DNA of 64,000 nucleotides from Cohnella cholangitidis. Lineage in GTDB: Bacteria; Bacillota; Bacilli; Paenibacillales; Paenibacillaceae. The notes under the pieces were generated by a model, which searched no databases, had not been told where the DNA came from, and was given only the letters and a program-made list of their open reading frames with translations. How positions within the stretch are numbered: the first letter of the stretch is position 1; each line of letters starts with the position of its first letter. The stretch spans positions 1,116,001-1,180,000 of the forward strand of contig NZ_CP041969.1 of assembly GCF_014107495.1 (NCBI RefSeq), read 5' to 3'. Of the stretch, positions 46,453 to 57,312 are shown in pieces. The position numbers and the translations under genes are program-made.

Positions 46453-46500
46453 GATTTCTTTTTCCTCCGTTTTTCTATCCATGGTCGCATTTATATAGAG

Positions 46501-47466
46501 CTATTCAAGCTCTGCGGTACCGAAACGCCCGACTTTACGGAACTTCTGGTACCGGTCTTCCCTCAGTTCATCCGGGGTCATCCGCAGCAATTCCTGCAAA
46601 TGGCGCCAAACGGCTTCCTTGATCGCTTCGGCCTGCATAGCCTTATCGCGGTGAGCGCCGCCTTGCGGCTCCGGAATAATGTCCTCGATGATGCCGAACT
46701 CGAGCAAATCCTTCGCGGTGATTTTCATCGCCTCCGCTGCTTCGTCCGCCTTGGAGGCGTCCTTCCACAGAATCGATGCGGCTCCGTTAGGCGAAATGGC
46801 CGAATAGATCGCGTTTTCCAGCATCAACACTCGGTTGCCAACGCCTAGCGCCAACGCGCCGCCGCTGCCGCCCTCTCCGATGACGACGCAGATGATCGGC
46901 ACGCCGAAAATCGCCATCTCCAGAAGATTGCGGGCGATTGCTTCCGATTGATTACGTTCCTCGGCGGTATTGCCGGGATAAGCACCCTTGGTATCGATGA
47001 ACGTAATGATCGGACGCCCGAACTTATTCGCTTGCTGCATGAAGCGCAACGCTTTGCGAAAGCCTTCCGGGTGAGGGCTCCCGAAGAACCGTTGGATATT
47101 GTCCTTCGTATCCTTGCCGCGCTGGTGACCGACAACGGTAACGGGAATGCCGTTAAGCTTGGCCAATCCTCCGACGATCGCTAAGTCGTCGGCGAATACT
47201 CGGTCTCCATGCAGCTCGATAAAATCCGTGAATACGAGATTTATGTAATCAAGAGACGTCGGACGTTGATGATGGCGGGCCATATGCATGATCTGAGCCG
47301 CGCTCATATTATCGTAGATCTCCGCTTCAAGCTCTTTGTAACGCTGTTCCAGCCTTCCGATTTCATCCGTGAAATCAATTTGCTTCTCGGCTCCGAAATG
47401 CTTGAGCTCGTCTATTTTTTTGCGTAATTCGGCGAGCGGCCTCTCAAAGGGCAGTTCACTGGACAT
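46501..47466 (-). CDS. accA: Acetyl-CoA carboxylase carboxyltransferase subunit alpha
   Basis: Subunit of the enzyme that commits acetyl-CoA to fatty acid synthesis; 321 residues. Crotonase-like carboxyltransferase segments include [22 protein letters not shown] (read as [16 protein letters not shown]), [11 protein letters not shown] and [17 protein letters not shown]. It overlaps the end of accD by 11 nt, so the subunits are made in step. Confidence 0.97.
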   Translation of the reverse strand: MSSELPFERPLAELRKKIDELKHFGAEKQIDFTDEIGRLEQRYKELEAEIYDNMSAAQIMHMARHHQRPTSLDYINLVFTDFIELHGDRVFADDLAIVGGLAKLNGIPVTVVGHQRGKDTKDNIQRFFGSPHPEGFRKALRFMQQANKFGRPIITFIDTKGAYPGNTAEERNQSEAIARNLLEMAIFGVPIICVVIGEGGSGGALALGVGNRVLMLENAIYSAISPNGAASILWKDASKADEAAEAMKITAKDLLEFGIIEDIIPEPQGGAHRDKAMQAEAIKEAVWRHLQELLRMTPDELREDRYQKFRKVGRFGTAELE

Positions 47467-48322
47467 CGGCCGGCTCTCCTTTCCCCGCGTGCATGTCTAG
47501 CAGCTTCGTCAGCAACGCTTTCATTTCCTTACGGTGCACGACTTTGTCTAATTGGCCGTGCTTCAGGTTGAATTCGGCCGTTTGGAAATTGTCCGGCAGC
47601 TTCTGACGGATCGTCTGTTCGATAACGATACGTCCAGCGAAACCGACGATCGCTCCGGGCTCGGCCAAGTTATAATCGCCAAGGCTCGCGAAGCTGGCCG
47701 ATACGCCGCCAAGGGTAGGATCCGTAAACACGGAGATAAACAAACCGCCTTGCTCCTGGAATTTCGCAAGAGCCGCGCTTGTTTTGGCCATCTGCATCAA
47801 GCTTAGAATGCTCTCTTGCATTCTAGCCCCGCCGGAAGTAGAGAAAAAGACAAGCGGAAGTTGTTTCTCGGTCGCTTTTTCGATCGCGCGCGTAACCTTC
47901 TCGCCGACGACGGAGCCCATGCTTCCGCTGAAGAAATCGAAGCTCATCACGCCGATGACGACGCCGAAACCGCCGATCTCGCCTTCTCCGGTAATGACCG
48001 CGTCCTTCAATCCGGAGCTTGCTTTTTGCTGTTCCAGCTTCTTAGCGTATCCCGGGAACTCCAAAGGATCCTCGGAGACCAGATCTTCGTCAATCTCAAA
48101 AAGACGCCCCTCATCGAGCGTCATCGCGATGCGCTCCCAGGCGTTTAAACGGAAATGATGTCCGCAAGTCGAACAAACTTTCAGGTTCTTCTCCAGCTCT
48201 TTGCTGAATTGAATCGTTCCGCATTTCGGGCAACGGTTCATTAACCCTTCGGGAATATCCCTCTTCGTGCGTTCCGAGGGAACGACGGCATATTTTTTCT
48301 TCTGAAATAAATCCTTGAACAC
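47456..48322 (-). CDS. accD: Acetyl-CoA carboxylase carboxyltransferase subunit beta
   Basis: Partner of AccA, 288 residues. The N-terminal zinc ribbon has four Cys: CPKCGTIQF and CSTCGHHF. The crotonase-like domain has [14 protein letters not shown] and [12 protein letters not shown]. It is the first gene of accD-accA(-pyk), preceded by a small conserved gene. Confidence 0.97.
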   Translation of the reverse strand: MFKDLFQKKKYAVVPSERTKRDIPEGLMNRCPKCGTIQFSKELEKNLKVCSTCGHHFRLNAWERIAMTLDEGRLFEIDEDLVSEDPLEFPGYAKKLEQQKASSGLKDAVITGEGEIGGFGVVIGVMSFDFFSGSMGSVVGEKVTRAIEKATEKQLPLVFFSTSGGARMQESILSLMQMAKTSAALAKFQEQGGLFISVFTDPTLGGVSASFASLGDYNLAEPGAIVGFAGRIVIEQTIRQKLPDNFQTAEFNLKHGQLDKVVHRKEMKALLTKLLDMHAGKGEPADVQ

Positions 48323-48378
48323 TGCGACACCTCACAAGCGATATATGGGGACCGTCAAGCTTTGGGTATCGTACTAAA

Positions 48379-48567
48379 TTACAGGTGCAGAATGCTGCCT
48401 AATACGTCTTGCACTTCCCGCACTTCGCCAGATGGTACCAATATTTCGTACTGCGGTTTGGTAAGATTAATGGGGCGTACCTGTACGAGAAATCCTTCAT
48501 CGGTTAGACGCTTCTGAATTCGTTCGGCAATCTTAGCGGTCGGTGCGATGTAGATGACCGTCCACAT
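48379..48567 (-). CDS. Small conserved protein upstream of accD
   Basis: Protein of 62 residues, MWTVIYIAPTAKIAERIQ at its start and a hydrophilic end, with no signal or membrane span. It has one alpha/beta unit that resembles small putative signal-transducing domains (IQKRLTDEGFLVQVRPI). GGGGG lies 9 nt before ATG 48567, and the longer frame to 48654 lacks support. It is in the same orientation as accD (56 nt apart), and such small proteins are sometimes mis-annotated as glutamate decarboxylase. Function unknown. Confidence 0.7.
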   Translation of the reverse strand: MWTVIYIAPTAKIAERIQKRLTDEGFLVQVRPINLTKPQYEILVPSGEVREVQDVLGSILHL

Positions 48568-48782
48568 GAAGCGGTACCCCCAGTTTCTTAGACATTCGAT
48601 TGGAATAGATAATTTTAAATAGAAAACTTCTGCATTAAGCAATAAGGAAATCATAGCACAGATGCCGCAAGACTAGCAACCGAACTACCTCAGTTTCCCT
48701 TATGTTGCCAGCCCGCGCCGCGCTCTCAGTCGTCGGGCGTGTATGGGAGAGTAGTCGATGTTGCGGGTATTCCCGTCTCCCC

Positions 48783-49276
48783 TCTCCGATAACGGCGCCG
48801 CGTGCCGCTATTTTGCTCTCGGATCAAGATTGCCCTCGGATAACGGCACCGTGTGCCGCTATTTTGCTCTCGGAGCGAGATTGCCCTCGGATAATGGCAC
48901 GCGTGCCGCTATTTTGCTCTCGGAGCGAGATTGCCCTCGGATAACGGCGCCGCGTGCCGCTATTTTGCTCTCGGAGCAAGATTGCCCTCGGATAACGGCA
49001 CCGCGTGCCGCTATTCTGCCTCTCGGAGCAAGATTCGCCTAAGTTTCTCGTGCACGCGCTTGGCACGGCATGTAGCGATATCGATCTTGCCCTCCGTATA
49101 ACGGCACCGCGTGCCGCTATTTTGCTCTCGGAGCGAGATTGCCCTCGGATAACGGCGCCGCGTGCCGCTATTTTGCTCTCGGAGCAAGATTGCCCTCCGA
49201 TAACGGCACCGCGTGCCGCTATTTTGCTCTCGGAGCAAGATTGCCCTCGGATAACGGCACTGCGTGCCGCTATTAA
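48783..49276. repeat. 51-bp tandem repeat array B, nine units
   Basis: Units starting ATAACGGCACCGCGTGCCGC occur at 48789, 48840, 48891, 48941, 48992, 49098, 49149, 49200 and 49251. Spacing is 51 bp, with one 50-bp step and an unrelated 55-bp interruption between the fifth and sixth. Each unit holds two 6-3-6 palindromes: CGGCAC-CGC-GTGCCG and TTGCTC-TCG-GAGCAA (some copies have GAGCGA, still pairable in RNA by G-U). Open frames through the array are artefacts of the period. No unique spacers, so not CRISPR. Confidence 0.9.
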
Positions 49277-49311
49277 CCTCCACGAGTAATTTAACCTTAT
49301 TAAGGTAACAT

Positions 49312-49331
49312 AACGCCTCGCAAGAGGCGTT
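49312..49331 (-). terminator. Hairpin downstream of dnaE
   Basis: Perfect AACGCCTC-TTGC-GAGGCGTT hairpin 47 nt after the dnaE stop. No T-run follows, so termination is uncertain. Confidence 0.5.
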
Positions 49332-49378
49332 GATTCATATCACACTTCGCCATTTCCCGCCAACAACCCGCGCAACCT

Positions 49379-52300
49379 TCACTTCACCCTTATGCTTCCC
49401 TCGCCGAGCAGCTTCTCCATTTCCTCGACCAGCTCCGGAGTCGGCTCGACTTTATATTCGTCGCTCAGCGCTACGGTTCGCTTTTCCCTCTCGTAGCGAA
49501 GAACGGTCACTAGTTGGCCCGGGTGCGTTTTAAGCAGCAGCTTAAGCCGAATAAGCGTCGCCGGCTGTTCGTGAGCGGCATCTATTAGAATGTACACTCT
49601 TTGCGGAGCTTCGATCATCGTCGGAGTTGCGGGCTTGACGGCAGCGGCACTCGCGGCTGCCACAGGCACTGCACCTTTCGCGCCTTGCGCAGTCGCCCCC
49701 GGTCGACCCGGATAACTTCCGCCCGAGCCCGGACCCGAGCCCGAACGCGACGACTGGCCAATGCGGCGAAGCCGTTCCGCCTGCAGCTTCAGATTCGCGC
49801 TTTCAAGCGGCAATATATCGTCCGCGAGCAGCTTGTAATCCTCATCGCCTAGCTGAACCTTAGCGCGAACGAATACCAACGAGCCTTTCTTGACGAATGA
49901 AGCCGACTTCGCCCACACGCTAGGGAAAGCGACAAGCTCCGTCCCCATGATCCGATCCTCGATTTCCAAAAACGCCATCGATTGCCCTTTGCGCGTTACG
50001 AAAGGCTTAAGCGATACGATCATGCCCGCGGTAAACACGGTCGATCCGTCCGCCATTTCCGAGATATCCACCAACCTGTCGAGCTTCAGCTCGTCCATCA
50101 GTTCATCGAACGCATCCAACGGATGCCCGGATAAGTATAGCCCCATCAAATCTCTTTCCAGCTCCAGCATTTGCGTCTGGGTATAAGGCGGAACGTTGGG
50201 AAGATCGACATTCCAATTCGGGGACTCCTCGAAGTCGAACAGCTCGATCTGCAGCTCTTCCCGTTCCTTGCGCCATAACGCCGCCGCCGCGAGCGTAGGC
50301 TCCAACGCTGCCAATTGCTGCGAACGATGGCCCGGCAACGATTCGAGAGCGCCCGCCTGCACGAGCGACTCGATGACCCGCTTGTTGCACACGCGCGAAT
50401 CCACGCGCCTGCAGAAGTCGCTTAAGCTCTCGAAAGAGCTCTCCCCCCGTTCCCTCATGATGCTCTCGATCGCTTGCGTGCCGACGTTCTTCACCCCCGC
50501 AAGCCCGAAACGGATCGCTCCCTTGCCCGACTCGCCCGCAGCCGCGATCGGAGTAAACAACACGCCGCTCTCGTTCACGTCCGGCTTCAACACCTCGATG
50601 CCCATCCTGCGGCATTCGTCTACGTATTCCGCCGTCTTGCGCTGGTTGCCTACGACCGCCGTCAACATGGAAGCCATGAACGCGACCGGATAATGCGCCT
50701 TCAAATAAGCCGTCTGGAAAGCCAACACCGCATATGCGGCGGCATGCGCACGGCAGAAGCCGTAGTCGGCGAAGCGAACGATCAGGTCGTATACGCCGTT
50801 CGCCTCTTCATCAGAATAGCCTTGCTTCAAGCTCCCCCGGACAAAAAACTTCCGTTGCTCGTCAAGCACTTCCCGCTTCTTCTTGCTCACCGCGCGACGC
50901 AGCAAATCCGCTTCGCCCAGCGTAAATCCGGCCATCGCAGAAGCGATCTGCATAATCTGCTCCTGATAGACGATAATCCCGTACGTATCGGATAAAATCG
51001 GTTCGAGAGTCGGATGAGGATACTCCACCTCGATTAAGCCGTGCTTCGCCCGAATGAATTGCGGAATAAACTCCATCGGCCCGGGCCTGTACAGCGCAAC
51101 CGCCGAAACGACGTCTTCGAACGAGGAAGGCTTCATCTCTTTGAGCACCCGGCGCATTCCCGAGGATTCGAGCTGGAAAATCCCCGTCGTCTCCCCGCGT
51201 CCCATCAGCTCGTAAGTGTCCTTATCTTCGTAGGACACTTCCTCCCACCGCAATTCCCTTCCGGTTTGTTCCCGGATGGAGACAAGCGACCGTTCGATGA
51301 TGGACAAAGTACGCAAACCGAGAAAATCCATCTTGAGCAAGCCGACCGCTTCCAGGTTCTCCATCGAATACTGGGTCAACGGAACGCCGTCGGTTCCTTC
51401 CTGCAACGGCACGTAGTCCGTAAGCGGATCTGACGAAATGACGACTCCGGCCGCGTGGGTAGACGCATGGCGCGGCATCCCCTCGACCCGCTTCGCCATC
51501 GCGATCAGCTCCGCGGCGCCGGAGCCGCCTTCCGCCAATGCCCGAAACTCCGCGTTCTCCTTCATGGCCCGTTCGATCGACATCCCCGGCATGCCCGGGA
51601 TGAGCTTCGCGGTCTTATCGACTTCGCCGTAAGGCAAATTAAGCACCCGGCCAACGTCGCGCACCGCCGCGCGGGCAGCCAACGTTCCGAAAGTAATGAT
51701 CTGCGCCACGTGTGCGGCGCCGTACTTCTCCACGACGTAGCGGATAACTTCGTCGCGCCGTTCGTCGCTGAAGTCGATATCGATATCCGGCATGCTGACC
51801 CGTTCGGGATTTAGGAACCGCTCGAACAAGAGCTTATGTTTGAGCGGATCGACGTCTGTGATTTTCAATACGTACGCAACCAAGCTTCCCGCCGAGGAAC
51901 CGCGCCCAGGTCCCGTCACGATGCCGTGCTCGTGCGCATAGCGAATAAAATCCCACACGATCAGAAAGTAATCGTCGAACCCCATCTCGCCGATGACGCG
52001 CAGCTCGTAGCGAAGGCGCTCCTCCGCCGCCGAGCGGTACTCGGCGTCCTCCCACTCCGGCAGCCCTTCGAAGCGCTCCCGCAAGCCTGCCATGCACAGC
52101 TCTTCCAAATACCTCGCAGCCGAGCTCCCTTCCGGCAACGGGTTAAACGCCGGCAAAACGTGTTTGCCGAACTCAAGCTCAAGCGAGCAGCTATCGGCGA
52201 TCTTCACCGTATTGGCGATCGCTTCGGGAACATGTCGGAACAACGCCGCCATTTCTTCCCCGCTTTTGAGGAATAACTGGTTCGTCGAAATCTTAAAACG

Positions 52301-52999
52301 ATCCGGATCGTCGACCGTCTTGCCGGTTCCAATGCACATCAGCACGTCCTGCAGGGAGTTATCCTCTTCGCAGATGTAGTGCGAATCGTTCGTTGCGGCT
52401 AGCGGAATTCCCAACTCCTCGGACAGCTTTAGGACTCCGGCCGTTATTTTCTTCTGGTCCAGAATGCCGTGATCTTGAATTTCCAAGTAATAATCTTCGC
52501 CGAACAAGTCCCGGTACCTCATCGCCGTCGCCTTGGCCGCCTCCTCGTTGTCGTCCATCAGTTGGCGCGACAATTCGCTGCTCATGCAGCCGCTGAGACA
52601 GACGAGGCCTTCGGCGTGGGCAGATAACGCCTCGAAGTCGATGCGCGGACGATAATAGAAGCCTTCCAAATGCCCGATCGAAGTTAGTTTCATCAAGTTC
52701 CGGTAACCGGTCTCGTTCTTGGCGAGCAACGTAAGATGATAAGTCGGCTGTTCCTTGCGCGATTGCTTGTCGTGCCTGGAACCGGCCGTGATATAGGCTT
52801 CCATGCCGATTATCGGTTTAATGCCGTGCTCAAGGCAGGCTTTATAGAAGGGAATGGCGCCGTACATGACGCCGTGATCCGTAAGGGCAAGCGATGTCAT
52901 GCCAAGCTCGGCCGCTTTGGCCGCCATCTCCTTGATGCGAGCCGCGCCATCGAGCAGGCTGTATTCGCTATGAACGTGTAGATGAACGAAATCGCACAT
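49379..52999 (-). CDS. dnaE: DNA polymerase III subunit alpha (DnaE)
   Basis: Replicative polymerase of 1206 residues. The N-terminal PHP domain starts [15 protein letters not shown]. The C-family catalytic palm has [15 protein letters not shown] and the acidic PDIDIDFSD. The finger region follows, with [20 protein letters not shown], and an OB fold lies at about 985-1070 ([14 protein letters not shown]). A Ser/Gly/Pro/Ala-rich linker of about 45 residues (about 1085-1130) then leads to a final small domain ending GEGSIRVK. The protein is longer than the roughly 1115 residues of B. subtilis DnaE, mainly because of this linker. It is divergent from ytrH. Confidence 0.97.
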   Translation of the reverse strand: MCDFVHLHVHSEYSLLDGAARIKEMAAKAAELGMTSLALTDHGVMYGAIPFYKACLEHGIKPIIGMEAYITAGSRHDKQSRKEQPTYHLTLLAKNETGYRNLMKLTSIGHLEGFYYRPRIDFEALSAHAEGLVCLSGCMSSELSRQLMDDNEEAAKATAMRYRDLFGEDYYLEIQDHGILDQKKITAGVLKLSEELGIPLAATNDSHYICEEDNSLQDVLMCIGTGKTVDDPDRFKISTNQLFLKSGEEMAALFRHVPEAIANTVKIADSCSLELEFGKHVLPAFNPLPEGSSAARYLEELCMAGLRERFEGLPEWEDAEYRSAAEERLRYELRVIGEMGFDDYFLIVWDFIRYAHEHGIVTGPGRGSSAGSLVAYVLKITDVDPLKHKLLFERFLNPERVSMPDIDIDFSDERRDEVIRYVVEKYGAAHVAQIITFGTLAARAAVRDVGRVLNLPYGEVDKTAKLIPGMPGMSIERAMKENAEFRALAEGGSGAAELIAMAKRVEGMPRHASTHAAGVVISSDPLTDYVPLQEGTDGVPLTQYSMENLEAVGLLKMDFLGLRTLSIIERSLVSIREQTGRELRWEEVSYEDKDTYELMGRGETTGIFQLESSGMRRVLKEMKPSSFEDVVSAVALYRPGPMEFIPQFIRAKHGLIEVEYPHPTLEPILSDTYGIIVYQEQIMQIASAMAGFTLGEADLLRRAVSKKKREVLDEQRKFFVRGSLKQGYSDEEANGVYDLIVRFADYGFCRAHAAAYAVLAFQTAYLKAHYPVAFMASMLTAVVGNQRKTAEYVDECRRMGIEVLKPDVNESGVLFTPIAAAGESGKGAIRFGLAGVKNVGTQAIESIMRERGESSFESLSDFCRRVDSRVCNKRVIESLVQAGALESLPGHRSQQLAALEPTLAAAALWRKEREELQIELFDFEESPNWNVDLPNVPPYTQTQMLELERDLMGLYLSGHPLDAFDELMDELKLDRLVDISEMADGSTVFTAGMIVSLKPFVTRKGQSMAFLEIEDRIMGTELVAFPSVWAKSASFVKKGSLVFVRAKVQLGDEDYKLLADDILPLESANLKLQAERLRRIGQSSRSGSGPGSGGSYPGRPGATAQGAKGAVPVAAASAAAVKPATPTMIEAPQRVYILIDAAHEQPATLIRLKLLLKTHPGQLVTVLRYEREKRTVALSDEYKVEPTPELVEEMEKLLGEGSIRVK

Positions 53000-53160
53000 G
53001 GAGATCCCTACTTTCCCGTTTAATCTCTGATTTTGCGAACGGTCTTTTATATGAATTGTATCATAAGGAGATAGGCCAGTCCCATAGATATGATAGTGTA
53101 GCTGACGATAGAGCGGACGCCGCGCAAGCTGCTTGTCCGTTCCACGGTGGAGGGATACGT

Positions 53161-53487
53161 ATGGACGAATTTTTTACGAAAGCGGCGTTCAGCTTCTTCA
53201 TTGCTTTCGGCGTCGTATTGGGCGGAGCGCTGCTCGCGGGAATGGGTTCCGTATTTTTGATGACCCCGCCCAAGGAGAAGATGCTTCAGGTCGCGAGCAA
53301 TTTGAAAATATGGGCGCTCGTCGCCGCGGTCGGCGGAACGATCGACCCGATCCGCGTCATCGAATCGCACGTGCTCGTCGGATATTTGTCGCCGGCGATG
53401 CAGCAGATCGGCTATATTTTATTTGCTTTCTTAGGCGCCCATCTGGGAGTCGAGCTCATTCAATGGCTTCACAGCAACGGAGGGTGA
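53161..53487 (+). CDS. ytrH: YtrH family sporulation membrane protein
   Basis: Membrane protein of 108 residues with three transmembrane segments ([32 protein letters not shown] and a C-terminal [16 protein letters not shown]). In B. subtilis YtrH and YtrI are needed for efficient sporulation and lie beside dnaE, the same neighbourhood as here. ATG 53161 has GGAGGG 6 nt upstream; the longer frame from 53056 is rejected. Confidence 0.9.
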   Translation: MDEFFTKAAFSFFIAFGVVLGGALLAGMGSVFLMTPPKEKMLQVASNLKIWALVAAVGGTIDPIRVIESHVLVGYLSPAMQQIGYILFAFLGAHLGVELIQWLHSNGG

Positions 53488-53496
53488 GGTGCCATT

Positions 53497-53997
53497 ATGC
53501 GGGTGCCTACGTTCGAACGATTTCAGCGGTTCATGCAGGTGACGGCCTTTTTCGTATGCGGGATGATCGTAGGCAGCGCAGTCTATAACGCGTTAAAGAT
53601 CAACGTGGTGAACGAAGTGATTCAGAAAAACTACGAGTTGAAAGATCAGTTGGAGACGATCAAGACGGATCTCGAGCTCGCGCAGCAGGTGCGCAAAGAG
53701 AACGTTATCCGCAACATCGTAACGATCTTCCGCAACGATCAAGGGAATTCGGAAAACCTCGACATCATGACGGAAAAGGAACTGAAAAGAAGACTTAAAG
53801 AGGATTTGAATATTATTTTCCTGGGACGGAACATCTACACGATTAACACCGATGCCGAGGTCGCGAGGAAGCTGCTTAACAAAAAAGTATACGACCATGT
53901 CGAGGATCAGGACTACGAGGTAACGATCCGAACGATGCTTCTCGTCGATGGCGTGCTGCAAGTGTGGGTAGAAGCCAAGAAACACCTGAATAAATAA
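53497..53997 (+). CDS. ytrI: YtrI family sporulation membrane protein
   Basis: Protein of 166 residues with one N-terminal transmembrane helix (about 12-32), a coiled-coil-like stretch (NYELKDQLETIKTDLELA, about 45-70) and a soluble C-terminal domain ending VWVEAKKHLNK. It follows ytrH by 9 nt and matches the ytrH-ytrI-dnaE synteny of B. subtilis. A terminator lies 48 nt downstream. Confidence 0.88.
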   Translation: MRVPTFERFQRFMQVTAFFVCGMIVGSAVYNALKINVVNEVIQKNYELKDQLETIKTDLELAQQVRKENVIRNIVTIFRNDQGNSENLDIMTEKELKRRLKEDLNIIFLGRNIYTINTDAEVARKLLNKKVYDHVEDQDYEVTIRTMLLVDGVLQVWVEAKKHLNK

Positions 53998-54044
53998 TGT
54001 TAAGCGGTAAGGATACCGGAACCTTGAGAAGTCCCCGGCGGAAG

Positions 54045-54085
54045 GAACGCAGCTCCCTCTTAGGAGCGCGTTCCTCTTCTTTTGT
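54045..54085 (+). terminator. Intrinsic terminator after ytrI
   Basis: GGAACGC-A-GCTCC against GGAGCGCGTTCC, followed on the plus strand by TCTTCTTTTG. A TACAAT element at 54089-54094 may start the ytpI promoter. Confidence 0.8.
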
Positions 54086-54135
54086 GGTACAATAGTTGGC
54101 GTTAAGGATTGAGCTAAAGGAGCTGTTTAACTAAC

Positions 54136-54432
54136 ATGATCGACGCGTTGGAATGGGTGTTCGGCGCCCTTATTATCGTGACTTGTTTCCTGTCCGCCCT
54201 CTATAGCTTCCGTTCCCGCCGGACGAGAGAAGGCCGGTTGCGCGGGTTGTATGCTTCGCGAATGAATATTTCCATGGGGCTGATGCTCATCTTTATCGCC
54301 GCTTTGCTCATGATCGTCTTCACCGGTTCATCGGTTAAGGTCGTCGTCGGGGCGTTGTTTATATTGCTCGGCTTGTTCAACTTGTTCGCCGGCTTGCGCA
54401 ACCATTCGCACTACGCGAGACTGCAGCAATAG
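54136..54432 (+). CDS. ytpI: YtpI-like membrane protein
   Basis: Small membrane protein of 98 residues with three predicted transmembrane helices (about 7-25, 48-68, 72-90) and a basic loop, FRSRRTREGRLRG. Its size and position beside ytoI match B. subtilis ytpI. Function unknown. It converges on ytoI with a 9-nt gap. Confidence 0.8.
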   Translation: MIDALEWVFGALIIVTCFLSALYSFRSRRTREGRLRGLYASRMNISMGLMLIFIAALLMIVFTGSSVKVVVGALFILLGLFNLFAGLRNHSHYARLQQ

Positions 54433-54441
54433 CCCTTCGTT

Positions 54442-55785
54442 CTAAGCCGGATCGATCGTCTGCGCGGTCAGCATCGCTTTCGCAATGACGTCCCCGTCAT
54501 GCACCGCTTGCACTTCCACCTTCACGTACCGTCTGCTCGCTTCGATAATATGGGGGACGATGGAGATACTCGCGTCGACCGGAACCGTGCGCAAGAAGTA
54601 GGTCGTCATATTATCCAGAACGTGCTCCCTCTTCCGCAAATCTTCGACCGCCCGGCTAGCCGCCTGCTGCATGAGCGAAGTCAGAACCCCTTCCGAGATC
54701 GTTCCTAACGGGCCCGACATCTGCGGGGTGGCCAAGCCGGTAAAGAATAAGCGGCTCTCCGAATCCCGCTGCTCCGCGAACCCTCCCCACATGAGCGCAT
54801 CGAAGGTTTCTCCCAGATGGGCCGGGCGGTTGGCGAATTGCATCGCCCGCAGCACTTCTCCCCTGCTGATCGCCCCGACAAGCTTGCGTTGCCGATCGAC
54901 GACGGGAAGCAGCTCGATGCCTTCCGATACCATGCGATGGGCTGCGGATGCGACTGGCGTATTCATCGTTACGGTCATCGGCCTCCGAGTCATCAGCTTG
55001 TCCAGCGTCTGATCCGGGGGAGAATCGATTACGTCCTTGGACGTAATCATCCCGACAACGCGGTTCCATTCGTCGGTAACCGGGAAACGCCTGCTTCCCG
55101 ATTCGGCGCTAAGCTTCAGGAAGTCGGCGACTTCCGACGATTGCTTCAATACGCCGTTGCGTGACGTTGGTTCAAGCAGATCGGCGATGATCATGATTTT
55201 GCGTTTAATGAGTCTATCGTACATAGCCCGGTTAATCATGGATGCAACCGTGAACGTATCGTGACGGCAGGTGAGAATAGGCAGCTCTCGTTCGTTCGCC
55301 AGCGCCCGCACTTCCTCGCTCGTCCCGAATCCCCCCGTAACTAGCACGCCGGCCCCTTGCTCGAGCGCGATTCTGTGGGCATTTTCCCGGTTACCTACGA
55401 TTAGTAAGCTCCCCGCGTCGATATACGTCATCATTTCGCCGAGTTCCATCGCTCCGATGACGAATTTATGCAGCGTCTTCTCCAAGCCTTCTTCTCCGCC
55501 CAACAAGCTCCCTTGAACGATTTCCAACACTTCCGCGAAAGTTAATTGCTCCGGATGGCTTCGTCTTTTTCTATCCACCCGTACCGTTCCGATTCGTTCC
55601 TTCGTGCTGACTAACCCTAATTGCTCGGCTTCCTTTAGGGCCCGGTACGCGGTTCCTTCGGAAACGCCGCGGTCTTTCGCCATTTGACGAACCGGTACTT
55701 TCGTACCGATCGGAAGCTCGCGGATATATTGGAGAAGCTGCTCGTGCTTCGAGAGTTCATTCGGATTGTTATCGTTGCCGGGCAT
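54442..55785 (-). CDS. ytoI: YtoI-like HTH - DRTGG - CBS pair - hotdog protein
   Basis: Multidomain protein of 447 residues. A GntR-like winged helix (about 10-70; VPVRQMAKDRGVSEGTAYRAL) is followed by a DRTGG domain (80-190; GVLVTGGFGTSEEV), a CBS pair (195-315; RRFPVTDEWNRVVGMITSKD, IELLPVVDRQRKLVGAISRG) and a C-terminal hotdog domain (330-440; EGVLTSLMQQAASRAVED). This order is that of YtoI in Firmicutes. It may sense a nucleotide and an acyl ligand. No target is known. Confidence 0.88.
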   Translation of the reverse strand: MPGNDNNPNELSKHEQLLQYIRELPIGTKVPVRQMAKDRGVSEGTAYRALKEAEQLGLVSTKERIGTVRVDRKRRSHPEQLTFAEVLEIVQGSLLGGEEGLEKTLHKFVIGAMELGEMMTYIDAGSLLIVGNRENAHRIALEQGAGVLVTGGFGTSEEVRALANERELPILTCRHDTFTVASMINRAMYDRLIKRKIMIIADLLEPTSRNGVLKQSSEVADFLKLSAESGSRRFPVTDEWNRVVGMITSKDVIDSPPDQTLDKLMTRRPMTVTMNTPVASAAHRMVSEGIELLPVVDRQRKLVGAISRGEVLRAMQFANRPAHLGETFDALMWGGFAEQRDSESRLFFTGLATPQMSGPLGTISEGVLTSLMQQAASRAVEDLRKREHVLDNMTTYFLRTVPVDASISIVPHIIEASRRYVKVEVQAVHDGDVIAKAMLTAQTIDPA

Positions 55786-55955
55786 ATGGCTACCTGCTTT
55801 CTTAGGGTCTTTAGGTAATCTTTAGGTAATATTTTTGTTGCATTTATAGGGGCACCTATTCCACAGCATACCAAAAAACTGTAAAGTAGATTTATGTTCA
55901 TACGACATTATATCTATTAATTCGACTTAATTCGACATTTATAAGGAGGATGCTT

Positions 55956-57293
55956 GTGGACATGCTGTTAGATTACTTCAAGCTCGTTATTCTACTGTCC
56001 ATCCCGCAAGCATTGATCCATATCTGGCTTACCTTCGAGCTCTGGGGATTAAAACCGATGCTGCACTACCGGAAGCTCATCCTCTATGCCGTCGTGAACT
56101 CGCTGATCGTCGATTTGGATATTTGGAGCGTCACCATGCCGGTTCACATGCTTACTTCGACCTGCTTAAACTTTATCGTCATGTTTTTCGTTTTTCGGAG
56201 TTTCGGCAATAGAAAAATGCTTATTGTCTTTTTATCCAACCTTGCGCTCCTACTATTGGTGGAATTGTTATGCACGCCGCTCCTTCAATTGGTTTACGGC
56301 CCTTCCGCCCGGGATTTAATGATCGACTACTATCTGCTCCAGAGACTGTCCGGATATGCGGCCGTCGGCTTTATTTTCTTTTGTATATCCCGTTACTTGG
56401 AAAAGAGAAACTTCATCTTCTTCCATCGATTATACCAATATTTGGCGAGCATCAAACAGACCCGGGGAAGAGAGATTTTGCTGCTGACGCTTTTCCAAGC
56501 TTTCCTTCTCGGAATATTATTTTATATCGGATTGGAACAAAAACAGCGCTATACGGAAATGACCTATAATATCTTGATCTATGCATTAGTCGTATTGACC
56601 TTCGGAGCCTTCTTCTTCACGATCCGGCTGTTGGTAAACATCCGCGAGGAAGCCGTGCGCAAGACGCAGGATATATACGTAGAGGAACTCGGCAAAATGT
56701 TTACATCGATTCGCGGGCAACGCCACGACTTCCTTAATCACGTACAGGTCATGTCTTCCATGTTGAGAATGAACAAAATCGATCGGCTTCGAAGCTATAT
56801 GGAAGACATCGTCAAGGAAGCGCAAATCGACAGCGAAATCATTTCGCATCCTACTCCCGCGCTGGCCGCCTTCATTCAGGCTAAAAAAGAAATGGCCATC
56901 ACCCGAAATATCGATTTTACTTATGAAATCCCGAATAGCTTGGACATCGAATCTTCGATCAAATCCATCGACTTGGTGAAAATCATGGGCAATCTCGTCG
57001 ACAACGCCTTCGATGAAAGCGATATGCTTCCGATGGAACAACGGCTCGTGCATCTTTCCATTCGCCTCTCGGACGGGATGCTGGAGATAGAAGTCCGGAA
57101 CCAAGGAAGGCTTCTGTCCGAACAGGATAAGTCGATGATTATTCTTCCCGGCTATACGACCAAGAAGTCCGGGCATTCCGGACTTGGGCTTGCGATCGTG
57201 CACGAAAGAGTGCAATTCTACAAAGGGCTGCTCGATATCGAATCTTGGGAGGAGAAGGGCACATCCATTCTCGTGACGTTGCCGCAGCGCTAA
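55956..57293 (+). CDS. Orphan sensor kinase, AgrC/GHKL type
   Basis: Membrane histidine kinase of about 445 residues. The first half has six to seven transmembrane segments (about 8-230). The dimerisation helix contains the AgrC/Spo0B-like H-box RGQRHDFLNHVQVMSSML. The ATPase domain has the N-box MGNLVDNAFDESD and the G-box KSGHSGLGLAIVHERV. Such kinases usually sense peptides and pair with LytTR regulators, but no partner is adjacent. GTG 55956 (AAGGAGG 6 nt upstream) is preferred because ATG 55950 abuts the site. Confidence 0.85.
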   Translation: MDMLLDYFKLVILLSIPQALIHIWLTFELWGLKPMLHYRKLILYAVVNSLIVDLDIWSVTMPVHMLTSTCLNFIVMFFVFRSFGNRKMLIVFLSNLALLLLVELLCTPLLQLVYGPSARDLMIDYYLLQRLSGYAAVGFIFFCISRYLEKRNFIFFHRLYQYLASIKQTRGREILLLTLFQAFLLGILFYIGLEQKQRYTEMTYNILIYALVVLTFGAFFFTIRLLVNIREEAVRKTQDIYVEELGKMFTSIRGQRHDFLNHVQVMSSMLRMNKIDRLRSYMEDIVKEAQIDSEIISHPTPALAAFIQAKKEMAITRNIDFTYEIPNSLDIESSIKSIDLVKIMGNLVDNAFDESDMLPMEQRLVHLSIRLSDGMLEIEVRNQGRLLSEQDKSMIILPGYTTKKSGHSGLGLAIVHERVQFYKGLLDIESWEEKGTSILVTLPQR

Positions 57294-57312
57294 AGCTTCC
57301 CTCATCTGAACG

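Noticed and set aside
26876-49276. CRISPR arrays
   Set aside because: The repeats are contiguous tandem units without unique spacers, and no cas genes are present.
48702-49289. Several open frames of 80-94 codons on both strands across array B
   Set aside because: Same artefact of the 51-bp period; no start signal and no family resemblance.
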